Below, in pieces: positions 45,113 through 55,244 of a stretch of 64,000 nucleotides of DNA; the first letter of the stretch is position 1; every line of letters begins with the position of its first letter. Source of the stretch: Trichobilharzia szidati (Eukaryota; Platyhelminthes; Trematoda; Strigeidida; Schistosomatidae). The notes beneath the pieces were generated by a model, which saw nothing but the letters and a program-made list of their open reading frames with translations, did not search any database and was not told the DNA's origin. The stretch is from NCBI GenBank assembly GCA_944472155.2, contig OX235271.1, positions 101,321,256 through 101,385,255 on the forward strand, read 5' to 3'. The translations under genes were made by a program, and so were the position numbers.

Positions 45113-45296
45113 CAAAATTAGTTAACCGAAATTCAACTTTAAGAAGTACTTTAGAATCAAGTAGAATATTCTCAACAAGGTGAGATGAAAACTCTGTCAG
45201 CAAGAATCACACACCAACAATTTCCGCAAACACTTCAAGGTCAGAATGATGTTGATTTACTCAAACAAAATCTCATCGTAAAACAACATATTATCA
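45113..45296. other. Sequence present only in unit 2
   Basis: About 185 bp of A+T-rich DNA occupies the place of about 40 bp ('gggaaccaatctcctccagg' ...) of unit 1. Both units resume at 'cgcacaaccacagg'/'cacacaaccacagg'. I do not recognise its source. Since unit 1 keeps the genuine RTE sequence here, unit 2 is the derived one. Confidence 0.7.
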
Positions 45297-46344
45297 TTGT
45301 ATCGCACAACCACAGGAACACAGACAGCTAATAAGGATTAATTCAAAAGATGATATGCAGACGTCAGGGCAATGATATTATAGCCTAGGAGAAAAGAGGA
45401 AGACAATTACAAAGCTAGTTGAAACATCCAAGGAAGTATCAATATTGTAATCGGGTCGTTAAGGAGGGATTTTCTAAAAAAAATTATTCCGTTACAACTA
45501 CTACTGATATAACACATGATAGCTGGACATTACCTGTATTACTCTCATCTAAAGAATGACCTGTCCAACAGATAGGTATCATAACTCACCTAGTAAACAG
45601 CCGCACTAGTTACCCAGATGCCTTCAGTTTAAATCCTGTCACACATAACTTAGATTTTCATTTCACCTTCAATCATTTCCTGTCTGTTTTATTATTTTTT
45701 AAATTCTTCATGTATATTCAAAGATTATGTGATATGACAACACATTTCAATAACATTCACTTTGTTGATCAATATTATTGATTTTTGTCATTTATATTAT
45801 ATGTAGAATCCAGTTAAACTGAAGTTCTATTCACTACGTGCGAAATGCATACTTGCTATCATTTTACATTAGATCTATGTTGTATACTCGAATTAAGTGT
45901 GAAAATAATCAATCCAAATTGGTAAGATTTGTGTATAGCGTACATTTTAGTCATTATAATGCAAAGTATTAATTGAATACGTTTGTAAATGTGATAACAA
46001 CATGAAATCACTGTGGCAATTTGATCATTACCCGTTGGAAATGTAGAAAAATCGTTACGCCTACACTTCAACAGGCAAACTAAGAGTTCTTCCAAAATAA
46101 AGCCTTAAATTTAATGTTTCCTTAATGTAAGGGGAAATGACTGCAGTTGAATTGAATATCTGGGTTGGGACAAAATTCATACCAGCAGCCTACGCATTTT
46201 CAACCTCGAACTTTACCAGCTGAACCACGCTATATAACTGGGATCATCACAGGTGGTTATGTCCAGCTATCATGTGAATGAGTGATTTATAACTGTCTTT
46301 TTATCACCACATCAACTGCATAGACAGGTCTTTAACTTCGAGTG

Positions 46345-46622
46345 AACCCTATCAGTCTGCACCAAACGAAGCACTAGACGCATAACATTATTTACTACCT
46401 AGTGCCCAATCAAAGCATCCATTATAATCCTAAAGGAGGTCAATCATGGGCCCAAATCGCTCAGTGGTAACGTCTCTGACTGCAGCATTATGTGGCACTG
46501 GTTCGAATCTCAGAAGGAACATGAACTCCCACAAGATTTTAGATACGCCTTGCTGACGAGTGCCAATAAGTACGAAACCTAGGTTCAAGGTTCTCTGCCT
46601 ACTGTCTCCAACCATCTAACAG
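46345..46622 (+). mobile_element. SINE-C at right end of duplication
   Basis: Distal body then head: 'cagtctgcaccaaacgaagc', 'aaatcgctcagtggtaacgt', 'tgactgcagcattatgtgg', 'ggttcgaatctcagaagg', ending 'ctccaaccatctaac'. The head has its own changes not seen at 40.1 or 43.2 kb. Confidence 0.82.
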
Positions 46623-46824
46623 ATCTTTAACTGCCAATCCCGATTATGCTGGAATAGAAGGAAAATAGAATATGACATCTGAATTCTACTCTTAGCTATT
46701 GGAACTAATTCCAAACACAACAGAACAATTTCCGTATTACATTAAAATAAGTGGTAAAAACAGAGAACGATTAATAATATCCAAAGTTATTCGTGTTTAG
46801 AAGCAGGATCAAGAAGGCGCTTCT

Positions 46825-46980
46825 CGTACTGTTTAAGACTCGTCAGGTGTAGGTACCTCCGTCTCAGTAAGTGATGTCGTACGCTACCCACATCGTTTAA
46901 AACGCTAATGAGTTATCCATTGGATTAATAAGTCATGAGAGCCACTTATTGTCCAACGGGCATCAGTTGTTATTTATTGG
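46825..46980 (-). mobile_element. Smα-like SINE
   Basis: On the minus strand: 'gtggctctcatgacttatta', 'ccaatggataactcattagc', 'gagacggaggtacctacacc', then CTGACGA. Stem II ('gtcttaaacagtac') and GAAA (reads GAGA) are damaged. Confidence 0.65.
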
Positions 46981-47399
46981 TATTATTTTGAATTCCGTTT
47001 CGATCGACTTTTACTCAACCAACATATCAGCAGACATCGAGCATTCCACTCCAGTAAAATTTAACCAACCAATGAGAAATTCAAAATAATTTCCATAAAA
47101 AGATTCACAAGTTATGTTGTGACACAGTGAACCAGTCACTGGTCAGATAAGAAGTTTAGAAGTCACCCAAAAGCAAATTAAGATAGAAGTAGGCATAGAG
47201 AATCTTCTGACAGTTGCATTGTTCTCTATACTTGGGTAATCATGTGTAGAACTTTCAATTTCAGCCTAGGCATCGTCTTCACCGTGTTTTCACAAAGAAG
47301 TTTACACACAATCAGTCCGTGTGGCAACTAGTAGAGCAAATATGGTAAAGTTATCCTTCTTGAAATAATAGAGAAGATTTGTAGCTCAGGTGGATGATT

Positions 47400-47500
47400 T
47401 GCAATTAAAAGTGTTCTCTGAGCTGGTTGGTTTAGTTGCGAAGCTTTCGTCGTCCTTCCGGACAACATCTTCAGCGCCATATTTAGCACAGAGTGAAATG
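47400..47500 (-). ncRNA. PLE 3' terminal hammerhead-like motif
   Basis: On the minus strand: GCG, CTGAAGA, extra T, stem II GTTGTCC-GGAA-GGACGAC (seven pairs, one U·G), GAAA, GCT, T, CGC. GCG and CGC pair as a short stem I. Same design as at 34.86 kb. In PLEs such ribozymes process the element RNA. Only the 3' half of the motif remains in the inverted copy at the 5' end (49582-49605). Confidence 0.55.
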
Positions 47501-47586
47501 ATTTAAATTTCTTCATGCGTGATGTAATTACGTCTCCTGGTTACTATCTTCACATATGTATTGACCACTTTCTATTGACTAGGATT

Positions 47587-48660
47587 TTAAACTTTTTGGT
47601 CACCTGATTTACTTTTTATTAATTGGTATATTTCATTTTCGCTTGAGTACCAGGCTTCTAGGAATTCTCTGGCACTTTTCGTGTTTCCTCTGTTTAAGAT
47701 TTTAACGTGATCCCAATCAAACTGATGACCATAGTTGTCTGCATGCATTGATACTAACGAATACATATCATGTCTTTTTACGGCTGATTTATGTTCTTGG
47801 ATTCTGATTCGCAGGGGACGCCCACTTTGGCCGATGTAATGCTTGTTACAGTTCATACAATTTATTTTGTAGATGGTATTAATTTTATCCCCTTTTTCTG
47901 TTGGATCTTTTGGTTTGCATAATATCGAATTAAGCGATTTTACTGGTTTGTGTGCTATATTTATATCCAACGGTTTCAGTATTCTGGCTGCTATTTCAGA
48001 GATATTCCTCATGTATGGTAGAATGAATTTTCTTGTGGTCTTTGATGATGGTTTCTTGTTGGTGTTTTGATTCGACTTTAAACACTTTTTGATGAAATTT
48101 TGTGGATAACCATTCTTTTTGAAGACCGTTTGTAGGTACTTTTCTTCCATTCTTTTCAGCTCTGGAGTGCTACAATGTGTCTGAGCTCTTTTAAACAATG
48201 TCTGCACACAGTTTCGTTTGTGAGTAACCGGATTGTTGCTAGTATAGTTGAGTATTTGATCTGTTTGCGTTGATTTTCTATAAACTTGTGTCTCTAAATC
48301 TCCTGTGTTGGTTCTCCTGATTAAGACATCTAAAAATGGGATTTTGTTATCTAATTCTTCTTCTCTCGTGAATTTGATGTCTTCAAATATGTTGTTTATT
48401 AATTTATGAGTATATTTTAAATCACTTCTCTTAATTATTACAAATGTATCATCAACGTAACGTATCCAGATTTTCGGTTTAATTATAGGTAGAGCTATTA
48501 ATTCTAATCTTTGCATAACGGCTTCAGCTATTAATCCTGATATGGGCGATCCCATTGGTGTTCCTTTTATTTGTTCATATATTTGAGTATTGAACTGGAA
48601 GTATGTTGTAAGGCATAATTTTATGAGTTCTATCCAAGTTGATAATTGTGTTTTGTGTTT
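47587..48660 (-). CDS. PLE protein, C-terminal half: RT motifs B-E and GIY-YIG
   Basis: The frame is open from about 48658 on. Upstream of the first Met (48555) it reads FNTQIYEQIKGTPMGSPISG (RT motif B). Counting from that Met: IRYVDDTFVI at 31-40 is the catalytic YVDD box, and NKIPFLDVLI at 70-79 follows. IYKINCMNCNKHYIGQSGRP at 228-247 and RIQEHKSA at 251-258 form the GIY-YIG endonuclease with its CxxC. The end, REFLEAWYSSENEIYQLI (296-313), carries the conserved Glu region. It would finish reverse transcription and cut the target strand in the nucleus. No stop interrupts this half. It is split from the N-terminal half by one indel. Confidence 0.9.
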   Translation of the reverse strand, partial: KHKTQLSTWIELIKLCLTTYFQFNTQIYEQIKGTPMGSPISGLIAEAVMQRLELIALPIIKPKIWIRYVDDTFVIIKRSDLKYTHKLINNIFEDIKFTREEELDNKIPFLDVLIRRTNTGDLETQVYRKSTQTDQILNYTSNNPVTHKRNCVQTLFKRAQTHCSTPELKRMEEKYLQTVFKKNGYPQNFIKKCLKSNQNTNKKPSSKTTRKFILPYMRNISEIAARILKPLDINIAHKPVKSLNSILCKPKDPTEKGDKINTIYKINCMNCNKHYIGQSGRPLRIRIQEHKSAVKRHDMYSLVSMHADNYGHQFDWDHVKILNRGNTKSAREFLEAWYSSENEIYQLIKSKSGDQKV

Positions 48661-49565
48661 TCATCACTATAGAGTAATTGTTGCATAGTTTCTATTGCTA
48701 GTTTTGGACTAATTGAAGTATATAATGCTGTGACATCAAAGGACACCATTATTTCATTGTCTTCTACTTGAATGTTTTTGATTTTCTCTAAAAATTGGAT
48801 TGACGAATTGATAGAATGGTCGCATGATTCTGTTAGGTAATTTAATTTCCTGAAAAGTTCTTTAGATAGATTATATGTTGGTGTTCCTGGAAGCGAAACG
48901 ATTGGTCGTAAGGGAATATTTGGTTTGTGTAGTTTCGGTCTACCATAGAATCGAGGTAAAATAGGTCCGTTAGATTTCATTCGCCATTGATCTTGTTCTG
49001 TAATTTGTCCTGATTTCGTTAGTTTATTTAACGTTGTTTTGATTTTGTTATCTAATGTTTGTATAGGGTTTTTTGTCAACTGTTGATATACATTATTATC
49101 TTTGAGTAAATCCTCTGCTTTCTTTATGTAGTCTTCTGTGTCCAGGATTACTGTTGTTCTTCCTTTATCAGCCGGTAGAATAACTATATCTTTTCTATTC
49201 TTCAGTTTCTTCAATGCATTTTGCTCTTCAGTGCTAAGTTGGGAATTATGTCTTTTCTGTTTGAGTATAGGTATGATACATTGACGTACTTCTTGTTGTA
49301 CTTCCTCATTTAATTTTGATAATTTGAGTGATGATTCTAAGGAAGCACAAAAATCTGTTACTGAAGCGTCACCAGTATTGTAGTTGAGCCCTTTCTGAAG
49401 AAGTTGTTCTTCTGCTTTTGATAATGGTTGTTTTGATAGATTTACTACGCAATCATTTAGAGTTTCTTCGGATGGTTGCTTGGATATCTTAGCTAGTTTT
49501 CCTTTGAGGGCGACTCGTCTTCGTTCTTTGTGTCGTTCGCATACTATTATAATGGCAGGATTCAA
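48630..49565 (-). CDS. PLE protein, N-terminal half: RT fingers and motif A
   Basis: 311 codons from an ATG just inside the 5' terminal repeat. A basic start (ERHKERRRVALKGK, 10-23) leads to a charged helical stretch, then RKDIVILPADKGRTTVIL (124-141), PRFYGRPKLHKPNIPLRPIV (204-223) and MVSFDVTALYTSI (273-285), the last being RT motif A with its catalytic Asp. The frame stops after HNYQLG because of a one-base shift in the A-rich tract at about 48645-48662; the correct continuation is open in the next frame. Both halves together would be about 650-660 residues. An assembly error is possible, otherwise a young inactivating indel. Confidence 0.9.
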   Translation of the reverse strand: MNPAIIIVCERHKERRRVALKGKLAKISKQPSEETLNDCVVNLSKQPLSKAEEQLLQKGLNYNTGDASVTDFCASLESSLKLSKLNEEVQQEVRQCIIPILKQKRHNSQLSTEEQNALKKLKNRKDIVILPADKGRTTVILDTEDYIKKAEDLLKDNNVYQQLTKNPIQTLDNKIKTTLNKLTKSGQITEQDQWRMKSNGPILPRFYGRPKLHKPNIPLRPIVSLPGTPTYNLSKELFRKLNYLTESCDHSINSSIQFLEKIKNIQVEDNEIMVSFDVTALYTSISPKLAIETMQQLLYSDENTKHNYQLG

Positions 49566-49839
49566 TGTTGACAGAAGGACGACGAAAGCTTCGCGACTAA
49601 ACCAACCAGCTCAGAGAACACTTTTAATTGCAAAAGTTATCCTTCTATCAAACTGCTGTAATGTGGTTAAAGGTTTAAAGGAATAGTTCTATAAACTCAG
49701 CCATCTGTGAAATGTAAACCAATATTTGTCAAAGTTAATTTGAGCTTTCTGTTGACTGATGATGCTGAAATGAAATGCTCAGTCTATGGTGACATATTAA
49801 CTTCTAGTACAAACGCTTCCACAATTCCTTCAGAAGAAC

Positions 49840-49995
49840 TTGATTTGACTTGGCTGGTAGTGGCTATCCAAGGGGTGCACGAGTTTCAATGGGAACACTA
49901 TCACTCTCTGGGAAGCTGGGCTACATCCAGCTGATAAGTTCGGAATGGGACGAGACGCGTATCCTGAATTCCACTGCTAGCCGCTGCAAGTCAAG
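49840..49995 (+). mobile_element. Smα-like SINE
   Basis: 'ttggctggtagtggctatcc' replaces the usual A-box part. 'gggctacatccagctgataa', 'gttcggaatgggacgagacg' and 'cgtatcctgaattccactgc' form the hammerhead zone. The core reads CTGATAA and GAAA reads GAGA, so it is dead. Confidence 0.75.
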
Positions 49996-50334
49996 TAATA
50001 TCATGTAAACCAATATATTTACTGATTTAATAAAGGAATGGGTTTGTTATCATATGGATTCGTTGAATGATATTTTCTTAATACTAGATGAAAATCAGGC
50101 AGTTTCGAAACTTCATCATCAGTTATGATAAAACAATCTTAAAGTATCTATTTTCTCCCGACAAATATACAAAATTAAGGTACATGTTGACGTATTAGTG
50201 GATTTGTTAACACCTGGATGAGACGTTCACTTACAATTCTCATTAATACTAGCTTTTACTAAATATCATTCTACTAATAGTAACTCATATTACCAATTTA
50301 TTATTAGACAAATTATACTTCAGACACTCTTGTT

Positions 50335-50660
50335 TCAGTTAAACAACCACTGAAATCCAAAAGGAAGGGCTGGACAGCTGTTTCGTCTTCTTTCTGGACT
50401 CTTCACAGTGTGCACCTATGATCGGAAATGGAGGAATCCAATGGCACATGAATTTCATCAACGTGATTCGGTCCCAGTGGCTGAATCGTTAACCAGCTCA
50501 CTCCGTTGCCTGAAGGCTTTACATTCGATCCCCGGTAGTATTGAGGATTTGTACTGATGAAGAGACCAAAACAAGGACGAAACGGCTGTCCAGCATTCTC
50601 CTGTTTTCAATGATTCTCTAACTGATATCAATCAATGTGTCGTCTTTATGAATCTCAATG
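50335..50660. mobile_element. SINE-T inverted pair
   Basis: 50340-50430 is minus ('aacaaccactgaaatccaaa', 'gggctggacagctgtttcgt'). From 50430 on it is plus, with head 'cggtcccagtggctgaatcg', 'cattcgatccccggtag' and hammerhead zone 'gtactgatgaagagaccaaa', 'aggacgaaacggctgtccag'. The core is ATGAAGA. The two arms are reverse complements around the hammerhead and tail. Confidence 0.78.
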
Positions 50661-50929
50661 AGACCAATCAAAATCATACAAGTCAAAGTATTATTGATTA
50701 TTACCTGGATGTCAAACAAAAAAAAACATAAGAAACCATTTTAATTTCATTGTAACTAACGTATTATATTTGGCTAACTTTATCTTTCCATCATTGTCAT
50801 CATCATCACTTTTTTGTCCTCATTTCTGTCCTCCATTTAACTATAATCTCTCACTCTTAAATCTTTTTTTTTACTTTTTTGCAGTTTTTTTCAAAAAAAA
50901 AAACGGTGGTATCATGTTTCATAAGACTT

Positions 50930-51365
50930 TATTTACGTTACAATATTAAAACTGATACTAATAACAATGGTAATAATAATAATAATACTGATTTATGAGA
51001 ATACCTTCAATTTTGCATTGTGAACTTGCCAGGGTATTCTGCTGCATGTTATTCACGTGTGTGTGTTTGTGTGTGTGGGTGGGGGACAAAATACATTCTA
51101 AATGCTTAGTAAAGGAAGGGTTACTCACACAAGCAGACAAATGTGCACACAACTAATGCGCTATAAAGGATTGAAGTGTATTATGTCAACAAAATAACAA
51201 AACGGAATATATATGTAAAATCTTTTACTTATATAATAGTTGACAGACGTACATACACACACACACACAAACACCTACCCTTGTATTGATATATACACAT
51301 ACAGAGTACCTATTCTCACATGTACACACAAATACGCAGTTATATATACTATAAACCGAGAAACT
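50930..51365. repeat. Simple-sequence cluster
   Basis: (AAT)n at 50965-50988, GT run at 51057-51090, CA runs at 51250-51272 and scattered CACATA-type sequence to 51340. No gene was recognised between 50660 and 51925. Confidence 0.7.
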
Positions 51366-51924
51366 GACATTTTTACTTTTTGATAGTTAGTTTTTGTAGT
51401 TCATTGAATACGATGATAATATTCATTCTGATAAGTGTAAAGTTTATCTTTATGTCGTCGTAATATGCGTCCACGTCTATTACTTATATATCAATAGTCT
51501 TCACTTGTGATTATATATTTTCAGCTGAAAAATTCACTGTCCTTCCCTGACTTCTCAACCCTTTCATCCACTTACTACTATAGTTATATCACATTTATCA
51601 GAAATAAGTAATATACAAATTTAGAAGAAAAAAAAAGAATAAACGTAGGCAAGTCAGCTTTGATGTTTCAAAACTGAGAAACATAATACCAGACATCTAT
51701 TATTACGTCGATAACTATATATATGATAAGGGTATTTTATAAATTATAGTTAAAGAGAAATAATCATAAGGGTTCATCCTATGTTTCACTACCAACTTCT
51801 TTTTAAGATGAAATAGATTTTTAAGTTAACCTGTAAGAGGTAAAATAACAAAAGCAAAAGATATCGGAAGTCAGATTTAACTCTTAGTGTATGCATCACT
51901 TACCACAGATGCTTTGAAGTCAAG

Positions 51925-52305
51925 ACTACTAGAGATTCTAGTGGGAAGCAGTGACCAGTAGGATACAGCAGGTCGAAGGTGAGGACAGTTACTCATCCAA
52001 GAAGACACTGCTAAGTGGTCACGATATGTCGTGAATTGGCAGAAGTTAGAATTCATGGACTGGTCATTGGATCGGGTCCCAGTGGCTTAATGGTCTACGA
52101 GCCCGCTGGCCTTGTAACCAGAAGGTCCTGGGTTCAAACCCTGGAGGTGACTGCATGCCACTGAAAAGTCCCAAACTAGGCTGACGAAACAGCTGTCCAG
52201 TACTCCCTGCAGGTTTTCCAATGGTTCTCTAACTGATGTCAGCTGTCCATGATGAAATCCCCCAACCAATCAAACAAAATCCCTACAAATCAATACTTGA
52301 ATATA
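51925..52305 (+). mobile_element. SINE-T, complete plus-strand reference copy
   Basis: 5' domain 'gattctagtgggaagcagtg', 'gatatgtcgtgaattggcag' and 'aattcatggactggtcattg'. The tRNA-Thr(TGT)-like head 'gtcccagtggcttaatggtc' ... 'ggccttgtaaccagaaggtc', 'gggttcaaaccctgg' is at about 52076-52144. The hammerhead zone 'ccactgaaaagtcccaaact', 'gctgacgaaacagctgtcca' is next, with small insertions and a CTGAAAA core. The tail is 'ccatgatgaaatcccccaac', 'aaacaaaatccctacaaatc'. It shows that about 150 bp precede the tRNA-like head. Confidence 0.87.
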
Positions 52306-52309
52306 CTAA

Positions 52310-53535
52310 AGATTCTGTTGCATAGAGTTAAAGATATATTAAGTAGCCTACAGTAGTTTTCCCCGCTAACTAACATGAGAATAGTAGTGTAGCAAAATGA
52401 GTGATTTGAAAATCCCTTCATGAACAACCAGTTTCCAGTATTGATATTTATTTGAGTATTTCAACTAATTTTGTAATTAATATCCTTTAGGCAAAGTTTA
52501 ACTTTAGACACCCTAGAGGCACAGACACACCAACAACTTTAGAATGAGTGAATGTGCTAAAAAGCGAATTCGGGCCCCTAACCATAGTCTTTCCTTGATC
52601 GAGCTAATCCATTACTAACCAACACTGTCTCCCTAATTATGTTATCCTAATTGTAAGCTATCCTCAGCCCGAACCTAACCTTAATCTTTTTTTAACCTAA
52701 CCTAAAAGTAACCACATATCCTGTTTCACATCACTACAAATCATCCAACAATCTTCTTAATGAATATAGTGTAATTTATTTGGTTTCACTGCCTTCCTCT
52801 GATTGACTTTTCCAAGGTTATTAATGCGTTCACGCTTGTTGGGCTCTCTGAAGTTTCACTTCACCATCCTTCACCCATAGCTTGTGTGGGTGCGTGTGTA
52901 TGTCATCATTCTGACATTTTTCATGTCTTCTTTTAACTCAATCCATAATATCTGTTTTTATTTTCAGCTGATTCGCATTCTTAATGCTTCACTTCACTAC
53001 TGTGTAATAGTGTACTGTTGATAACAATGTGTTATGTTACTGCTGCAAGTTTTGTTTGAATGAATTCAAGGTTGTACCGTAGATTGGCTACTAGCCCTTG
53101 AACTGTCTTAGGGAAACATGTTTCACCCTAATTGATTCTTGTGACCAATTTTGCCCCCATTTTGTTGGGAACATTCTTATTGTTTCTTCGACATCTTACA
53201 ATTTTGTTTGGTTAATTATTTTTTCTGCATACTACATATTTTGTACTTGAGAAACCTTTTGACGATACTTGTGGGGATTTTTTCATATTTTTGATATGAC
53301 TTATCGTTGTTTAATAGTACCACAGATTTTATCAAGTCGAATCATGTTTGACGATATTGGAATATAATTTTTGACTGTGCTTGACTAAAGGGAGTTCCAT
53401 AAACTATTCAGAAGAACTCAGTAAATCATGTGGATAGCTTTGACTTGGTTTCAACGACTGGTTTCCTGATTTCAGACCAAAATACTTGGGTTTTCTGTTG
53501 TTTCATTTAATTCTTATTGGTAACTTACTCAGAGA
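52310..53535. other. A+T-rich DNA; CCTAA-rich patch
   Basis: No gene was recognised. 52575-52725 is enriched in CTAACC/CCTAA words ('cgaacctaacctta', 'aacctaacctaaaag'). They are irregular and not a (TTAGGG)n array. Confidence 0.45.
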
Positions 53536-53759
53536 TGAGTTTATTTAAGGTAGAGTCGTCTACAACAGTAGTTGGTGGTCGCTCTATATTACGAAGTGGA
53601 AGAAGTTAAGAGAAAAACATGCACGATTCAGAACAAACTTAAACTATTACGATCCATGGATTGCGAAGGCACGAGTGATCTTGAGCCAACCAATCAGAAA
53701 AACTATTGGTTTTTGTTCAAAAATGACGTTTATTCACAAGAGAAATGCATGAAAACACA

Positions 53760-54650
53760 TTAAACAGGGTATTTTTCTCTGAAATGATTAAAATATATAT
53801 CCCAATTATAGTGAGGAGTTTCAATTTTTGAGCTGAACCAGTTTCTATACATGTAATCATAAAGATGACTGAGAATGAGTTCCTTTTGCGACTCGTTTAT
53901 TGCCCTTATCCTATTTTTCAGTCTACCCCCAGAAGCCCTCAACTGAATTGGTGAGGGTCCCAGTTATGCAGTCGACGAAATCATCAGATTGGTTTACTCG
54001 ATGATAGATAAATGTCAAATCTGACAGGCGGTTGTATCCCACCCGTTTGTCAGTATGAATAGTAGTTCCAGGAATGACTAGCCTTTGTATAATTGGTGAA
54101 AGGGTGTCGGTACTACTATTTGGAATTACCTCTGAAATTCCCTTCTGAATTTCCGTGTCGTAAATTCCTAACACCCAAAAGTTGTTTGCCACGGTTAGAT
54201 TTCTTCTTAATGAGGACCTTTTCACCTATATGAATAATAACACCAACTGCTCCTAACAGCTGCTTGACAGTATTCATCTTCTACGACGTTATATCTCTGC
54301 AATGGTAGAACTATTGTACAGTAGATACCAAGGAATTTTCCGTCTCTACATCCGTTGATCTCACTCCAGCCTGTATTATCTAATAATGGCAGATAAAGAG
54401 TATCTTTGTCAGCGGCAGTCTTGATTTAGAAAAGAAAGTTCCTAGAAAACAATGAACCAAGTGTGTAACTTACCATTACGAACACTAATTCGTTTCTTAC
54501 ATTGTATGCACCTAAATGCATGTCCATCACCTGCTTCTGAAGGCTGCTGGATGTACATGGAAGCACTGAAAGAGCATTTACGGCTACGTACTATCAACCC
54601 ATTCTCTAAACAGTACTTAAAAACGTTATCGGGATGAAATTTGCTCCTTA
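53760..54650 (-). pseudogene. Merlin DNA transposon transposase relic
   Basis: Pieces in order on the minus strand: DGHAFRCIQCKKRISVRNGK (about 54.54 kb, zinc-binding-like N-terminus of Merlin/IS1016-type transposases); KQLLGAVGVIIHIGEKVLIK (54.27 kb), where Merlin proteins have the first catalytic Asp but this copy has Gly; then, after a frameshift, NNFWVLGIYDTEIQKG, PIIQRLVIPGTTIHTDKRVG with the second Asp, and NSVEGFW with the catalytic Glu. After another frameshift come LKNRIRAINESQKELILSHL and YDYMYRNW. Merlin elements are cut-and-paste transposons known from schistosomes. Two or more frameshifts and the lost Asp make this inactive. No terminal inverted repeats were identified. Confidence 0.82.
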
Positions 54651-54997
54651 ATTCGTGAATATCCCTATATTGGCGCTATAATAATGATAGATCCCGTTAT
54701 CCAACAACTAGTATGCGTTCAAGGTCATTTTCGCGTTCTCACTCCTGGATAGTGATACTTTAATTTGGCCCAAATCACCTCCGATTGAGTGGTTCATGAA
54801 TGATAAAGTGCTCACCACAAGAACTTACAGTCCCGCAACGGATCATGCTTGAGCCGGTGCGCATGCATGCACTACTAGAACACTGTGAGCTAGTCTAGTG
54901 CAGCAGTTCACAATCTCTAAGTTTCTGAATAGTTTTCCAATTGGAAATCAATCGGTGCTGGAAAATACTGGGAATTTAAGAAGTTCCCTGAAAACAC

Positions 54998-55241
54998 TAT
55001 AACAACAGAAGGCAAGACACGGAAGCCAAGGTATATTTTTCATTAATCAAACGGCTGTTTATATATATATAGTTTATATTCGTTAACCAATCACTGAGCG
55101 TGTGATTTCGGTTTACATTAAACGACATGAAATAGAATGTTCAAATATACATAGTATTCTGTTGCTAATGCAGTATTGAACTGTGGGAATATATGAGAAT
55201 CGTATTCCGTTGGGACACACTGTCTGTATCACACCACCACA
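54998..55241. repeat. Possible solo LTR of a second family
   Basis: Starts 'tataacaacagaaggcaaga', like the edge of the LTRs at 8.6 and 57.8 kb, and ends 'acaccaccaca' where those end 'ctcaccaca'. The inside is different. No clear target duplication ('aacac' left, 'actcg' right). Orientation undecided. Confidence 0.45.
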
Positions 55242-55244
55242 ACT

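Larger units (their letters stand above)
40090..46440. repeat. Tandem duplication of about 3.1 kb
   Basis: Unit 1 (about 40090-43190) and unit 2 (about 43200-46430) match in order along their length: SINE-C head, PLE N-terminal part, 'cccacgcgtcat' region, RTE 5' fragment, SINE-D. They differ by scattered substitutions, small indels and one replacement at 45.11 kb. SINE-C sequence lies at the start, at the junction and at the end (46.35-46.62 kb). Confidence 0.92.
47361..49632 (-). mobile_element. Near-complete Penelope-like element with 14-bp target duplication
   Basis: AAAGTTATCCTTCT occurs at 47347-47360 and 49633-49646, bracketing 2,272 bp. Inside are two open frames covering RT and GIY-YIG domains, separated by one frameshift. 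Each end carries the same terminal sequence in opposite orientation: 'gacgaaagcttcgc', 'ccaaccagctcagagaac' and 'acttttaattgcaaa', on plus at 49582-49634 and on minus at 47475-47420. PLEs copy themselves by nicking DNA with the GIY-YIG enzyme and priming reverse transcription there. Variable-length duplications and partly inverted terminal repeats are known for the group. This is the best-preserved mobile element in the window. Confidence 0.93.

Noticed and set aside
52076..52144. Functional tRNA-Thr gene
   Set aside because: The head is tRNA-Thr-like, but it is embedded in SINE-T with about 150 bp of family sequence before it and the hammerhead zone after it.
52575..52725. CCTAA-rich patch as interstitial telomere sequence
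   Set aside because: The repeats are irregular (CCTAACC, CTAACC) and do not form the regular TTAGGG array expected of schistosome telomeres.
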